Source of the DNA: JAAYBY01 sp964465385 | GTDB lineage: Bacteria; Bacillota; Clostridia; Saccharofermentanales; UBA5734 | Direction of reading: 5' to 3' | Assembly (NCBI GenBank): GCA_964465385.1 | Contig: CAYXIM010000013.1 | Location: 1 to 27,759 of the forward strand | Length of the DNA stretch: 27,759 bases | Shown: in pieces, positions 1 to 7,247 of the stretch | Numbering within the stretch: the first letter of the stretch is position 1 | Layout: each line of letters begins with the position of its first letter | Notes under the pieces: model-generated | Told to the model about the DNA's origin: nothing | Seen by the model: only the letters and a program-made list of their open reading frames with translations | Databases searched by the model: none | Translations under genes and position numbers: made by a program

Positions 1-140
1 CAGGAAAGTTGCAAGCAACCGCAGGTGTGGGTACAAGCATATGCAAGCGTTTTTTGCCCTTTTAAGTGCCACGTCATGCGGATGATGAAAAAGCACGAAG
101 AAGGGTGACAAGAGGATAACCTGGCGAGGAGAAATGAACG

Positions 141-473
141 ATGGAAGGCTTTAGAATTGATGACAATGAAATCGAAATTGCGGCTATGAAGGCGTTTGCC
201 GAAGGCGATGAAGAAACAGGAGAAGCACTTCAAGGGGAATTTATTAGGCGGTTCAATGAGATGATAACGGCGCACAAAGATTATTGTCCGTGCAAAGCAC
301 CGTGCAGGATACACGGGAATTGCCGCTTGTGCGTCGCAATCCACAGAGGCCATGGCGATCATCTGCCCGCCTGTATGAGAAACATGGTCAACAGAAAAAT
401 AGCTGAACTGGCAAAGTTAACAGAGAACACGGTTCGAGATGAGCTCATAGAGCTCAAATACGACCCGTATTGA
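141..473 (+). CDS. small cysteine-rich protein, putative metal-binding
   Basis: This 110-residue protein has an acidic helical N-terminus followed by a compact Cys/His cluster at about residues 48-78. The cluster runs C-x-C-x3-C-x2-H-G-x-C-x2-C, then further His residues and a final Cys. Such spacing suggests binding of zinc or a small metal cluster. Short proteins with this CxC...HGxCxxC pattern occur in Clostridia without an assigned function, as far as I recall. The start at 141 is set by GAGGAG at 126-131; the ATG at 134 lies too close to that site and reads into a stop after six codons. It lies 77 nt upstream of the ceramidase-like gene on the same strand, so the two may be co-transcribed. 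No signal peptide or membrane segment is visible, so it should be cytosolic. The reading frame is convincing; the function is unknown. Confidence 0.75.
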   Translation: MEGFRIDDNEIEIAAMKAFAEGDEETGEALQGEFIRRFNEMITAHKDYCPCKAPCRIHGNCRLCVAIHRGHGDHLPACMRNMVNRKIAELAKLTENTVRDELIELKYDPY

Positions 474-550
474 TATAAGGCTTCATTGCGACTGCCGCTA
501 ACGACAGAGGCTGTCAACAGCATTGATTACTAATTATGGAGGCTTTTTGT

Positions 551-2050
551 ATGAGCAGGGTAAAGTACAGCATTTTAGCAGGGGCAAAAGAAATTGACAT
601 CACACCGGCCATGGGGGTGCAAATTTCGGGTGATATCGGTCGAAAAAGAACCGCCGAGTTCGTGATTGATCCAATTTTTGTCAAATGTCTTGTTCTTTCG
701 GATGGTAAAAAAACCGCATGTTTTATTACCATGGATGTCACCGCTGTCGATAAGCACACCTGCGATACCATCCGTGAAACCATAAACCGCGAGTATGGTG
801 TCGACAAACGTGCCATCATGATTCATGCGCTGCAAAACCATTCAGCACCAGCGGTTGGAATCTTGGGGTTTTCCGATTATTTCTTTGACTTGGATATAGC
901 AAAACATATTCCCGAAGATGCGATGTGGCTGATCGGAGAAGAAAAAGAGTACACCCAGCTCGTCATTGATAGGACGCTTGAAGCTGTCTCCTTTGCCTTT
1001 GAAAACATGCAGGAGGTCTTTTTGTCGCACCACAGGGCGATTGATGGCAGGGTTGCTGTCAACAGAAGATACATCATGCGCGATGGCACCGTCAAAGGGG
1101 AACCCGCTCATCTTGACCCGAACATTCTTCACGTCGAAGGGCCCATTGATCCCGAAATAGGCATCGTATTGATGCAGAACAAACAACTGGAAACGGTTGC
1201 GGTGATCCTCAATCACACCATGCACCCGTGCGAAGGCTATAACCACAATTACATTTCTGCAGATTGGCCGGGTGCCTGGTCTAAAATGATGAAAGCGCAC
1301 ATGGGTGAAAGCTGTGTTCCGATTGTCATCAACGGCTTTTGTGGCAACATCATAAACATGAACCCGCTCGACCCCAACCAGGACAGACTGGCAACAAGGC
1401 TGCGATACCATCAGGCCGATCCGAACATGCCAAACCCACAAAACTGGGGTCCCGATAAAGAAGTGTCCGCAAAAATGCTAACCGAGTCGACCATGCGCGC
1501 CCTGTCCGCATATTATCTGGTCAAAGCCGAACCCTATACGACGCGCGAAGGTGGCGTCGATTACCTCAATGAAACCATACACATTCCCTACAGAGCCATC
1601 CGAGAGGGTTTTGCACAGGAGGCCGAACGTGTCATGGCGGCTTGCAGCGAACCTGACTGGGTCGACGATACCAAAACAGCTGTGAGATGGGACTGGTTTT
1701 ATGCCCTGTCAAGGCTAGATCTCCTGCATATGATCGAGCAAACAAAGACTTTCGATTATGAAATCCAGGTCTTTAAGATATGCGACATCGCTTTTGTTGC
1801 TGTTGCAGGAGAGCCATTTGTGGAAGGGCAGTTGGAGATAAAAAGAAGGTGTGCTGCAAAAAACGTTATTGCTGCACACATGTGTCATCAATACGCCGGA
1901 TACCTGCCCACAGCACGTGCACTGTCGGGAGGTGGTTATGAAACCGATGTCTCGATGGGTTCAAAGCTGTACGAAGGCGCCCTTCAGGATGTTGTCGACA
2001 AGTCTGTTGAACTGATCGATCGGCTGTTTGAAGCAGCTGGCAAGCAGTAA
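551..2050 (+). CDS. neutral/alkaline ceramidase-like hydrolase, cytosolic
   Basis: The 499-residue protein resembles the N-terminal catalytic domain of neutral/alkaline non-lysosomal ceramidases (PF04734). It opens with the family's 'aG-akeIDITP' block at residues 10-19. His92 and His97 lie in a segment ending NHSAP, and His222 and His225 lie in NHTMHP, followed by SADWPG (236-241) and NGFCGN (261-266). These match the positions of zinc ligands and the glycine-rich loop in the family. True ceramidases are secreted and longer; this one has no signal peptide and lacks the C-terminal domain, so its substrate is probably not a sphingolipid. Many bacterial members are simply annotated as ceramidase-domain proteins. 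The start at 551 is chosen because GGAGG (538-542) lies 8 nt upstream; an upstream in-frame ATG at 536 overlaps that site. Fold assignment is fairly sure, substrate unknown. Confidence 0.8.
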   Translation: MSRVKYSILAGAKEIDITPAMGVQISGDIGRKRTAEFVIDPIFVKCLVLSDGKKTACFITMDVTAVDKHTCDTIRETINREYGVDKRAIMIHALQNHSAPAVGILGFSDYFFDLDIAKHIPEDAMWLIGEEKEYTQLVIDRTLEAVSFAFENMQEVFLSHHRAIDGRVAVNRRYIMRDGTVKGEPAHLDPNILHVEGPIDPEIGIVLMQNKQLETVAVILNHTMHPCEGYNHNYISADWPGAWSKMMKAHMGESCVPIVINGFCGNIINMNPLDPNQDRLATRLRYHQADPNMPNPQNWGPDKEVSAKMLTESTMRALSAYYLVKAEPYTTREGGVDYLNETIHIPYRAIREGFAQEAERVMAACSEPDWVDDTKTAVRWDWFYALSRLDLLHMIEQTKTFDYEIQVFKICDIAFVAVAGEPFVEGQLEIKRRCAAKNVIAAHMCHQYAGYLPTARALSGGGYETDVSMGSKLYEGALQDVVDKSVELIDRLFEAAGKQ

Positions 2051-2107
2051 CACGTCAAAGATGCAATGCACACAAGCGCCGAGCGCCGATAGCACACCTG
2101 AACCAAA

Positions 2108-2148
2108 GCACCTCCCGTGTTTTTACTGACACGGGAGGTGCTGTCAGT
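2108..2148 (+). terminator. perfect hairpin after the ceramidase-like gene, without T-run
   Basis: Positions 2108-2120 (GCACCTCCCGTGT) pair perfectly with 2129-2141, giving a 13-bp stem with an 8-nt loop about 60 nt after the stop codon. No run of T follows, so it is not a textbook rho-independent terminator. It could be a 3' end stabiliser. A second inverted repeat, ACTGACA (2125-2131) with TGTCAGT (2142-2148), overlaps it and cannot form at the same time. Confidence 0.5.
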
Positions 2149-2322
2149 CAATGAGATGCAGTGTGCCACCTGTATTGTTGCTTGGGGTTTAACCCCATTA
2201 CGCCGGTCTGTTTGAAGCGTCTTGGCTCTTCGGGATCTTTGGCCCATCCGCTTTGAAGGCACTGCTGGCCCAACCGTTTTTTAAAAAGCCATGCTCTCAA
2301 CAAGAGATGCCTCTTGGCGTGC

Positions 2323-2334
2323 TGGCTTTCAGAC
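2323..2334 (+). repeat. dispersed intergenic 12-mer, copy 1
   Basis: TGGCTTTCAGAC, identical to copy 2 at 2593-2604. Its first ten bases also recur at 5680 and 14385. All four copies are on the same strand and outside genes. Confidence 0.4.
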
Positions 2335-2592
2335 ATGTGATGGTACGCTTTTCACGTGATATGTCGTATGGTTTCCAAGTTGTTTTTGCATTTTATGAGG
2401 GGATCAATCTCAAACAACACGCCGGCCTTTTGATGACAGCTGAACCGGAAAGCAAGCTGTCCGTGTGTGCGATCAGCTTTGCCAACAGGTTTTGGCTGGG
2501 TTTTTTTGACAAGAAAACAGCTTGAAAGATTAAAAGGGGCATAACGTTACAGATATAAACACGGGCTATGCGATAGAGTAACTTAAAGTCTG

Positions 2593-2604
2593 TGGCTTTC
2601 AGAC
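2593..2604 (+). repeat. dispersed intergenic 12-mer, copy 2
   Basis: Second full TGGCTTTCAGAC copy. Here the preceding bases make GTCTG-tggcttt-CAGAC (2588-2604), a 5-bp hairpin. Confidence 0.4.
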
Positions 2605-2778
2605 GGCTATAGGAGACAGAAGGAGCCACATCCGATGATCAACGCCGAATGGGAGGCTGTAACCAAATGCCTTTCATGAGTCAAAAAAAAGTTTGAAGAC
2701 TAAAAATCAGGCATCATGAACCGCAATGCGGTATGCTTACTGGAAAGCACAGGGGGATATGGTTCCACGCAACATCAA

Positions 2779-2807
2779 TTGTGTGACTTTGTTCTAGCAG
2801 GTAAAAT
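2779..2807 (+). promoter_or_regulatory. candidate sigma-70-type promoter of the HAD gene
   Basis: TTGTGT (2779-2784) and TAAAAT (2802-2807) are separated by exactly 17 nt. The -10 matches consensus at five of six bases, the -35 only at three. A start near 2814 would give a 40-nt leader. Confidence 0.4.
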
Positions 2808-2853
2808 GTAACGTTCACAAACAACACATCGCATAAGGGGAAAGCGTAGCATC

Positions 2854-3504
2854 ATGAAAAAATACAATACCATCATTTTTGACTTAGACGGCACCATCAT
2901 CGATCCCAGCGTTGGGATCGTCCATTCTCTGTTGTATGCCTTGGATAAGATGAACACCAAGGCAAAAGGCAAAGATGTCTTGTTGAAATTCATAGGTCCT
3001 CCGTTGATCGATTCTTTTAAAAAATACTTTGGCTTTGACGATGAGACAGCGAAACAGGCCATCAAGCATTACAGGGCGCATTTTAAAGAAGAAGGTGTTC
3101 TGGCATGCTCCTTGTACGAGGGCGTAGAAACGGTCATAAAAACCCTGAAGGGCAAGGGTAAACAGCTTCTGGTGGCAACCACAAAACCAGAAATACATGC
3201 TATTGAGGTGCTTGAGCATTTTCATTTAGAACCTTACTTTGATTTTGTTGCAGGCAGCTACCTTGACGGCAGGCGGGTGGACAAAGGAGAACTCATCATC
3301 CACGCTTTGGAAAGCACCGGTATAACAGAATTGGACAAGGTCATGATCATTGGAGATAGAAAACATGACATTGTTGGTGCTAAAACAGCAGGTATAGATT
3401 CCATGGGCATTTTGTATGGCTTTGGCCACCTAAAGGAGCTTGAGGATGCCGGTGCGACATACATCGCACCTTCACCTGGGGATATTCTGAGCTTTATTGA
3501 ATAA
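2854..3504 (+). CDS. HAD-superfamily phosphatase, phosphoglycolate phosphatase-like
   Basis: This 216-residue HAD subfamily IA hydrolase has all four motifs. Motif I is DLDGT with nucleophile Asp10 and Asp12, motif II is the Thr in ATTKPE (near residue 109), motif III is the Lys in VDKGEL (near 142), and motif IV is GDRKHDIVGA (near 168-177). The cap domain lies between motifs I and II, as in phosphoglycolate phosphatase (Gph) and PpaX-type pyrophosphatases. It should hydrolyse a small phosphate ester in the cytosol using Mg2+; the substrate cannot be read from the sequence. The length is normal for the group. AAGGGGAAAG upstream acts as the ribosome site for the ATG at 2854. It appears to be a single-gene transcript. 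Its stop codon sits inside a perfect inverted repeat (separate entry). Confidence 0.88.
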   Translation: MKKYNTIIFDLDGTIIDPSVGIVHSLLYALDKMNTKAKGKDVLLKFIGPPLIDSFKKYFGFDDETAKQAIKHYRAHFKEEGVLACSLYEGVETVIKTLKGKGKQLLVATTKPEIHAIEVLEHFHLEPYFDFVAGSYLDGRRVDKGELIIHALESTGITELDKVMIIGDRKHDIVGAKTAGIDSMGILYGFGHLKELEDAGATYIAPSPGDILSFIE

Positions 3505-3508
3505 AGCT
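3490..3508 (+). other. inverted repeat spanning the HAD stop codon
   Basis: AGCTTTATT (3490-3498) and AATAAAGCT (3500-3508) are perfect complements around one central base. The TAA stop (3502-3504) lies in the right arm. Positions 3488-3489 and 3509-3510 extend it with a G-U and a U-A pair. There is no following T-run. Confidence 0.5.
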
Positions 3509-3874
3509 TAAAGGTCACCAGCTGAAGGCAGCTGCTTCCTATATTGAAGCCCTTGTGCGAGTAAGCAGGCCGATCTTTTCTGTCCAGGTATAGGCGCCCT
3601 TAAGATCAGAGAAAAAAGGAGACGTATTCAACCAAGGCAAAGCCTTCAGGTCCTGAAAACAGCCCGTCGAGCTGTCAATGCGCACGTATCGCCTCTTAGA
3701 CGAAAAGATGTTAGAATCGAGCAGGTGCCTGAAATTGTCTTGCTTGACAGCAAGAGGCCGTACAAAAAAGATCAAAACCAGTTCGTATGCACACCGGCCG
3801 GCGCATGCTGTCTTGAAATGAGCTGAGACGTCTCAGGTTTAAAAAATGAAAGGTGACTACCTGTTAAGGCTTTT
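3505..3874. other. 370-bp gap with regulatory sites only near its right end
   Basis: No supported gene. A 78-codon minus-strand frame at 3539-3775 lacks a ribosome site and any recognisable motif. A short hairpin CTTGC-ttgaca-GCAAG lies near 3739-3754. The right end carries the exporter promoter and palindrome listed separately. Confidence 0.5.
3813..3843 (+). promoter_or_regulatory. candidate promoter with palindromic operator in a 19-bp spacer
   Basis: TTGAAA (3813-3818) and TTTAAA (3838-3843) are separated by 19 nt. The perfect 14-bp palindrome CTGAGACGTCTCAG (3823-3836) fills most of the spacer. An over-long spacer with a central dyad is the arrangement used by MerR-family activators. 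The element lies about 30 nt before the exporter start. The -10 is only a four-of-six match, so promoter function is inferred. Confidence 0.45.
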
Positions 3875-4783
3875 ATGAAAGAAACCAGTAGAAAAAAGAT
3901 GACCAGCCCCTACGTCGTTGCATTGCTGGCTTTGTTCAGCACCTTTTTATGGGGCAGCGCTTTCCCATCGATTAAAATGGGCTATGCCCTGTTTTCAATC
4001 TCCAGCAGTTCTGAGAAAATCATGTTCGCAGGCGTCCGATTTTTTATTTCTGCGCTCCTGATTTTTTCTTTCTGCTTGGTGACGAAACGGCCATTCAAGC
4101 TGACCAGAAAAGGCCTCTACCACCTGATTGCCTTAGGCTTTATTCAAACGACCATCCAGTACATCCTTTTTTATATTGGCCTGTCTAATACGTCTGGCAC
4201 AAAAGGTTCTATTCTGGCCGCTACGAATACCTTGTTTTCAGTGCTTCTGGTTCAATTCGTTTATAAAGAGGACAGCCTGAGTATAAAAAAAGTAGCAGGT
4301 CTGGTGCTTGGGTTCTCCGGGGTTGTGATCGTGAACTTGTCCGGGTCAACCGTTGAAGGCGGTTTTTCTTTTATGGGAGATGGGTTGATCATCTTGTCAA
4401 GCCTGATGGGAGCCATCGGGGGTATTTACACGAAGAAGCTGACCCAGGAAATCGATGCCTTTTTAATTTCCGGCTACCAATTGCTGATTGGAGCTCTCTT
4501 CCTAATCGGGGTGGGCTTGACTGGCGGATCAGGCGGCCTGACCCTGAGTGTAAAAGGGGCTGCTCTTTTGCTTTACCTGGGTTTTGTGTCTGCAGCTGCT
4601 TTTTCAATATGGACGCTTTTACTAAAGTACAACCCTGTGAGCAAGGTCACCATTTATAAATTTACAATCCCTCTTTTTGGTGTCTTGTTGTCTTATCTTT
4701 TTTTAAGCGAAAGGCTTATGGGAACGCATGTCCTTTCATCCATCGTGCTGGTGTCTTTGAGCATTGTTTTAATCAGCCGATAA
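3875..4783 (+). CDS. DMT-superfamily (EamA) transporter
   Basis: The 302-residue protein is almost entirely hydrophobic, with about ten membrane segments in two EamA halves of roughly 130 residues each (first half about 12-150, second about 165-300). The first helix carries the family's 'FLWGSAFP' signature at about residues 24-31, and the first half includes a conserved G-x-KGSILAATNTLF-type segment. Members export metabolites or drugs across the cytoplasmic membrane; the substrate cannot be predicted. The ATG at 3875 has a weak AAGG upstream. A second in-frame ATG at 3899, still ahead of the first helix, is an alternative. The palindrome in its putative promoter suggests control by a dimeric regulator, which is not encoded next to it. 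Confidence 0.88.
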   Translation: MKETSRKKMTSPYVVALLALFSTFLWGSAFPSIKMGYALFSISSSSEKIMFAGVRFFISALLIFSFCLVTKRPFKLTRKGLYHLIALGFIQTTIQYILFYIGLSNTSGTKGSILAATNTLFSVLLVQFVYKEDSLSIKKVAGLVLGFSGVVIVNLSGSTVEGGFSFMGDGLIILSSLMGAIGGIYTKKLTQEIDAFLISGYQLLIGALFLIGVGLTGGSGGLTLSVKGAALLLYLGFVSAAAFSIWTLLLKYNPVSKVTIYKFTIPLFGVLLSYLFLSERLMGTHVLSSIVLVSLSIVLISR

Positions 4784-4942
4784 GTCAGAGTCGATTAGTG
4801 GTGAAGGAGAACAACAACGATTAACTGAAGCGCGTGACCAACCAGGGATCTTTGCCAAGCCATGATGCATAAGAAGATGAAAACGCATCAAGGACCTTAG
4901 CAGTCCCAGCAGCTCCGCAGCCCATCAGTAGGATTTTAAGTG

Positions 4943-5536
4943 ATGCAAGAGAGATTTTTTAAAAGAGTATACAGCCATGGTGATTTTTATAAAGCCCTTG
5001 TCCTGTCCCTGAGAAGTGTTAGAGCCCTCAGGTTAAACCGACAAAAAATGCTTGTTTCCCCGCTATTCAAAGAAAGAATCATGCTGGCTGTCACTGAAGT
5101 CAATGGTTGTGAAGCGTGTTCCTACGCACACACCCACATTGCACTGGAAGAAGGGATAAGCCCAGAAGAAATTGAAGCCATCCTGAGTGGAGACACAGGC
5201 CACATTCCAGAAGATGAGCGTACGGGTGTCTTCTTTGCGCAGCATTATACTGATAGGCGTGGAAAAGTCTCCAAAGCGTCATGGCAGACCCTGGTTCATA
5301 CGTACGGGCAAGAGGGTGCCCAAGTTATTTTAGCGATGACGCGAATGATCACCACGGGAAACATCTACGGCATGGCTGTGAGCGCACTCAGGGATCGCTT
5401 GAAAGGAAAACCGTCTGGGAAAACCCGTTTGATCTATGAGGTTGCCATGATTTTCTCGGTCTTTCTTTATATGCCGCCTGCCATCATCCATGCTGTAATT
5501 GACACGCTTAGGAAGAAACCACTGGATCCCTTCTAA
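4943..5536 (+). CDS. AhpD-like/carboxymuconolactone decarboxylase-family protein
   Basis: The 197-residue protein carries the CMD/AhpD active-site signature in the order E-x(n)-C-x2-C-x3-H. Residues are Glu52, Cys56, Cys59 and His63, read as NGCEACSYAH. In AhpD the two cysteines form a redox pair that reduces the peroxiredoxin system, with the His and Glu relaying protons; carboxymuconolactone decarboxylases lack the pair. A thiol-peroxidase or disulfide-reductase role is therefore more likely than decarboxylation. The C-terminus (about 155-190) has a hydrophobic stretch that could associate with a membrane. A GTG at 4940 directly precedes the ATG at 4943; AGGA at 4930-4933 can serve either. 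No peroxiredoxin gene lies beside it, so its partner is unknown. Confidence 0.82.
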   Translation: MQERFFKRVYSHGDFYKALVLSLRSVRALRLNRQKMLVSPLFKERIMLAVTEVNGCEACSYAHTHIALEEGISPEEIEAILSGDTGHIPEDERTGVFFAQHYTDRRGKVSKASWQTLVHTYGQEGAQVILAMTRMITTGNIYGMAVSALRDRLKGKPSGKTRLIYEVAMIFSVFLYMPPAIIHAVIDTLRKKPLDPF

Positions 5537-5679
5537 AACATGCAGAAACATTGAACAAGCAAGGGGCCTGTTCACAACCGCCAATTTTTCAAGGGTTATG
5601 TCGGATTTGATCCTTTGTTTGCCAAGAATCTGATAAGAACAAGAGCAAGGAAGCCAAACATGTGGTTTAATGTGCTTGG

Positions 5680-5689
5680 TGGCTTTCAG
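5680..5689 (+). repeat. dispersed intergenic 10-mer TGGCTTTCAG, copy 3
   Basis: Third copy of the repeated 10-mer, in the gap before trpS. Here GCTttcAGC can form a tiny hairpin. Confidence 0.35.
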
Positions 5690-5788
5690 CAAAGAACGGA
5701 TTCGTAATGTCTTAAGAGGTGCGAAAACCATGAAGCCATGCAAGATGAAGAAGAACGGGGCATTTTAGTATATGGAGGCAGATGGTTC

Positions 5789-6901
5789 ATGAGCAAAGAG
5801 AACAAACAAATCATCCTGACAGGCGACCGGCCGACTGGTCGGTTGCACCTGGGCCATTATGTGGGCTCCCTCAAACGACGCGTGGAACTTCAAAACACGG
5901 GCCGTTTTGATGAAATAAACATCCTGATCGCTGATGACCAGGCTTTGACGGATCATGCCGAGAAACCGGAGACGGTGCGGGACAATATCATCAATGTGGT
6001 GCTAGACTACTTGTCGGTAGGCATTGATCCCAACAAGACCACCATCTGTGTCCAGTCAGCTTTGCCGGCGTTGCACAGCCTGACCTTTTATTACATGAAC
6101 CTGGTAACAACGGCACGGCTTTCACGAAATCCCACTGTCAAGTCGGAGATTCAAATGCGTGGCTTTGCTGATGAGGGGCTGCCAGTTGGTTTTTTCGCTT
6201 ATCCCATCTCCCAGGCTGCCGATATCACGGCCTTTGATGCAACGGTGGTTCCCGTGGGTGAGGACCAGTTGCCCATGATTGAACAAACACGTGAAATCGT
6301 AGAAAAATTCAACAAAACCTACGGAGACACGCTGGTTTTACCGCAGGCCATGATACCTGAAAATGAAACGCAACGCCGCCTGCCGGGTGTTGACGGCAAA
6401 GCTAAAATGAGCAAATCGCTCGGCAACAGCATCTACCTGTCTGATGACTCCCAAACCGTTAAACACTTGGTCAACAGAAAGATGTTTACTGATCCCACCC
6501 ACCTGAGAATTGAAGATCCAGGTCATACGGAAGGCAATGTGGTTTTCACCTATTTGGATGCTTTTTGCACCGATGAGCACTTTGCTGCCTATTTGCCAGC
6601 CTATGCAAATTTGGAAGAAATGAAAGCCCATTATCGCCGTGGCGGGTTGGGTGACGGCACCTGTAAAACATTTTTAATTCATGTGCTAGAGGAAACCCTC
6701 AGCCCCATCCGTGCCGAGCGTGCCAAATGGGAGGCGGATGTTGGCGCAGTCTATGACATCTTGCTTGCAGGGACAGCTAAGGCCAAGGAAACCACAAATG
6801 CCACGTTGGCACGGGTCCATGAGGCCATGCGCGTCAACTACTTTGACGACCGACATATTATCAGCGAATGGGAGACTTTTTTAAAGGGTTCAAAAAGATA
6901 A
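5789..6901 (+). CDS. trpS: tryptophanyl-tRNA synthetase
   Basis: This class I synthetase attaches tryptophan to tRNA(Trp) using ATP in the cytosol. The HIGH motif is HLGH at residues 20-23 within TGDRPTGRLHLGHY. The KMSKS motif is an exact KMSKS at about residues 206-210. The segment GEDQLPMIEQTREI between them fits the Trp/Tyr-tRNA synthetase fold. At 370 residues it is somewhat longer than the 330-340 typical of Firmicute TrpS. The start at 5789 is chosen because GGAGG at 5774-5778 precedes it by 10 nt; the 17 codons upstream (to 5738) have no ribosome site and would extend past the usual N-terminus. I looked for a T-box leader in 5537-5788 and saw no conserved T-box motif, so its regulation is not evident. 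Confidence 0.95.
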   Translation: MSKENKQIILTGDRPTGRLHLGHYVGSLKRRVELQNTGRFDEINILIADDQALTDHAEKPETVRDNIINVVLDYLSVGIDPNKTTICVQSALPALHSLTFYYMNLVTTARLSRNPTVKSEIQMRGFADEGLPVGFFAYPISQAADITAFDATVVPVGEDQLPMIEQTREIVEKFNKTYGDTLVLPQAMIPENETQRRLPGVDGKAKMSKSLGNSIYLSDDSQTVKHLVNRKMFTDPTHLRIEDPGHTEGNVVFTYLDAFCTDEHFAAYLPAYANLEEMKAHYRRGGLGDGTCKTFLIHVLEETLSPIRAERAKWEADVGAVYDILLAGTAKAKETTNATLARVHEAMRVNYFDDRHIISEWETFLKGSKR

Positions 6902-7085
6902 GGCACTCTTGTAACCGATTCGCAGGGTTTGATATGGTTTTTGGCGATGGTCTTCTGTTAAAAAAACAAGAGATACTGCGTGTTTTCTTGCAGATCGTGA
7001 GATAGCTGCTGAGGCGTGTAAAACCTTGATTCTTGACTGCTGCGTTCCTGGTCCGCTGGGGCGGATCCAGCAGAATAACTGCAAA

Positions 7086-7103
7086 CTGACAGAACTCTGT
7101 CAG
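7086..7103. promoter_or_regulatory. 18-bp dyad, candidate operator
   Basis: CTGACAGA (7086-7093) and TCTGTCAG (7096-7103) are perfect complements separated by two bases. It lies about 100 bp upstream of the TATAAT box, a distance that suits an activator or a distal repressor site. The cognate regulator is not identifiable in the window. Confidence 0.4.
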
Positions 7104-7202
7104 ATATGCTGCCCGTAATTGAAAGAACTGTGAAGACAAAGTGGCCACCTTTTGTGGACAAACCGCAGAAATATTTACCCGCTGACTTATCTTGTAATGA
7201 GC

Positions 7203-7208
7203 TATAAT
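7203..7208 (+). promoter_or_regulatory. candidate -10 box of the AtuA/hydro-lyase operon
   Basis: A perfect TATAAT lies 39 nt before the GTG start. No good -35 is visible at 16-18 nt spacing, only a weak GCTGAC-like sequence, so activator dependence is possible. Confidence 0.4.
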
Positions 7209-7247
7209 GAGATGCAATTCATATCGGACGATAGATGGAGGTTGCCG

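Larger units (their letters stand above)
2051..2853. other. 803-bp intergenic gap without a supported gene
   Basis: No reading frame here has a ribosome site, recognisable domain or plausible composition. It holds the hairpin at 2108-2148, a perfect 15-nt palindrome TGGGGTTTAACCCCA at 2183-2197, two copies of the 12-mer TGGCTTTCAGAC (2323-2334 and 2593-2604), and a promoter candidate at 2779-2807. The second 12-mer copy lies inside a small GTCTG...CAGAC hairpin. Otherwise I see nothing that explains its length; it may be decayed sequence. Confidence 0.5.
6902..7247. other. 346-bp leader region before the hydro-lyase operon
   Basis: No gene. It holds a strong hairpin at 7048-7070, an 18-bp dyad at 7086-7103 and a TATAAT box at 7203-7208. 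In the hairpin, CTGGTCCGC pairs with GCGGATCCAG with one bulged T around a TGGG loop. CTCTTGT (6905-6911) could also pair at long range with ACAAGAG (6966-6972). The hairpin has no T-run, so termination of trpS here is unproven. Confidence 0.45.

Noticed and set aside
1..108. 35-codon frame open from the left edge, possible end of an upstream gene
   Set aside because: Too short to judge; the other two frames are also open for 20 or more codons and nothing in the residues is recognisable.
2253..2525. 90-codon frame in the gap after the ceramidase-like gene
   Set aside because: TTG start without ribosome site, no recognisable motif, and an equally long overlapping frame on the other strand.
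3539..3775. 78-codon minus-strand frame between the HAD and exporter genes
   Set aside because: No ribosome site, no family resemblance, and it would be the only gene on the minus strand.
5537..5788. Possible T-box leader before trpS
   Set aside because: No conserved T-box sequence, no specifier-type stem and no terminator/antiterminator pair could be seen.
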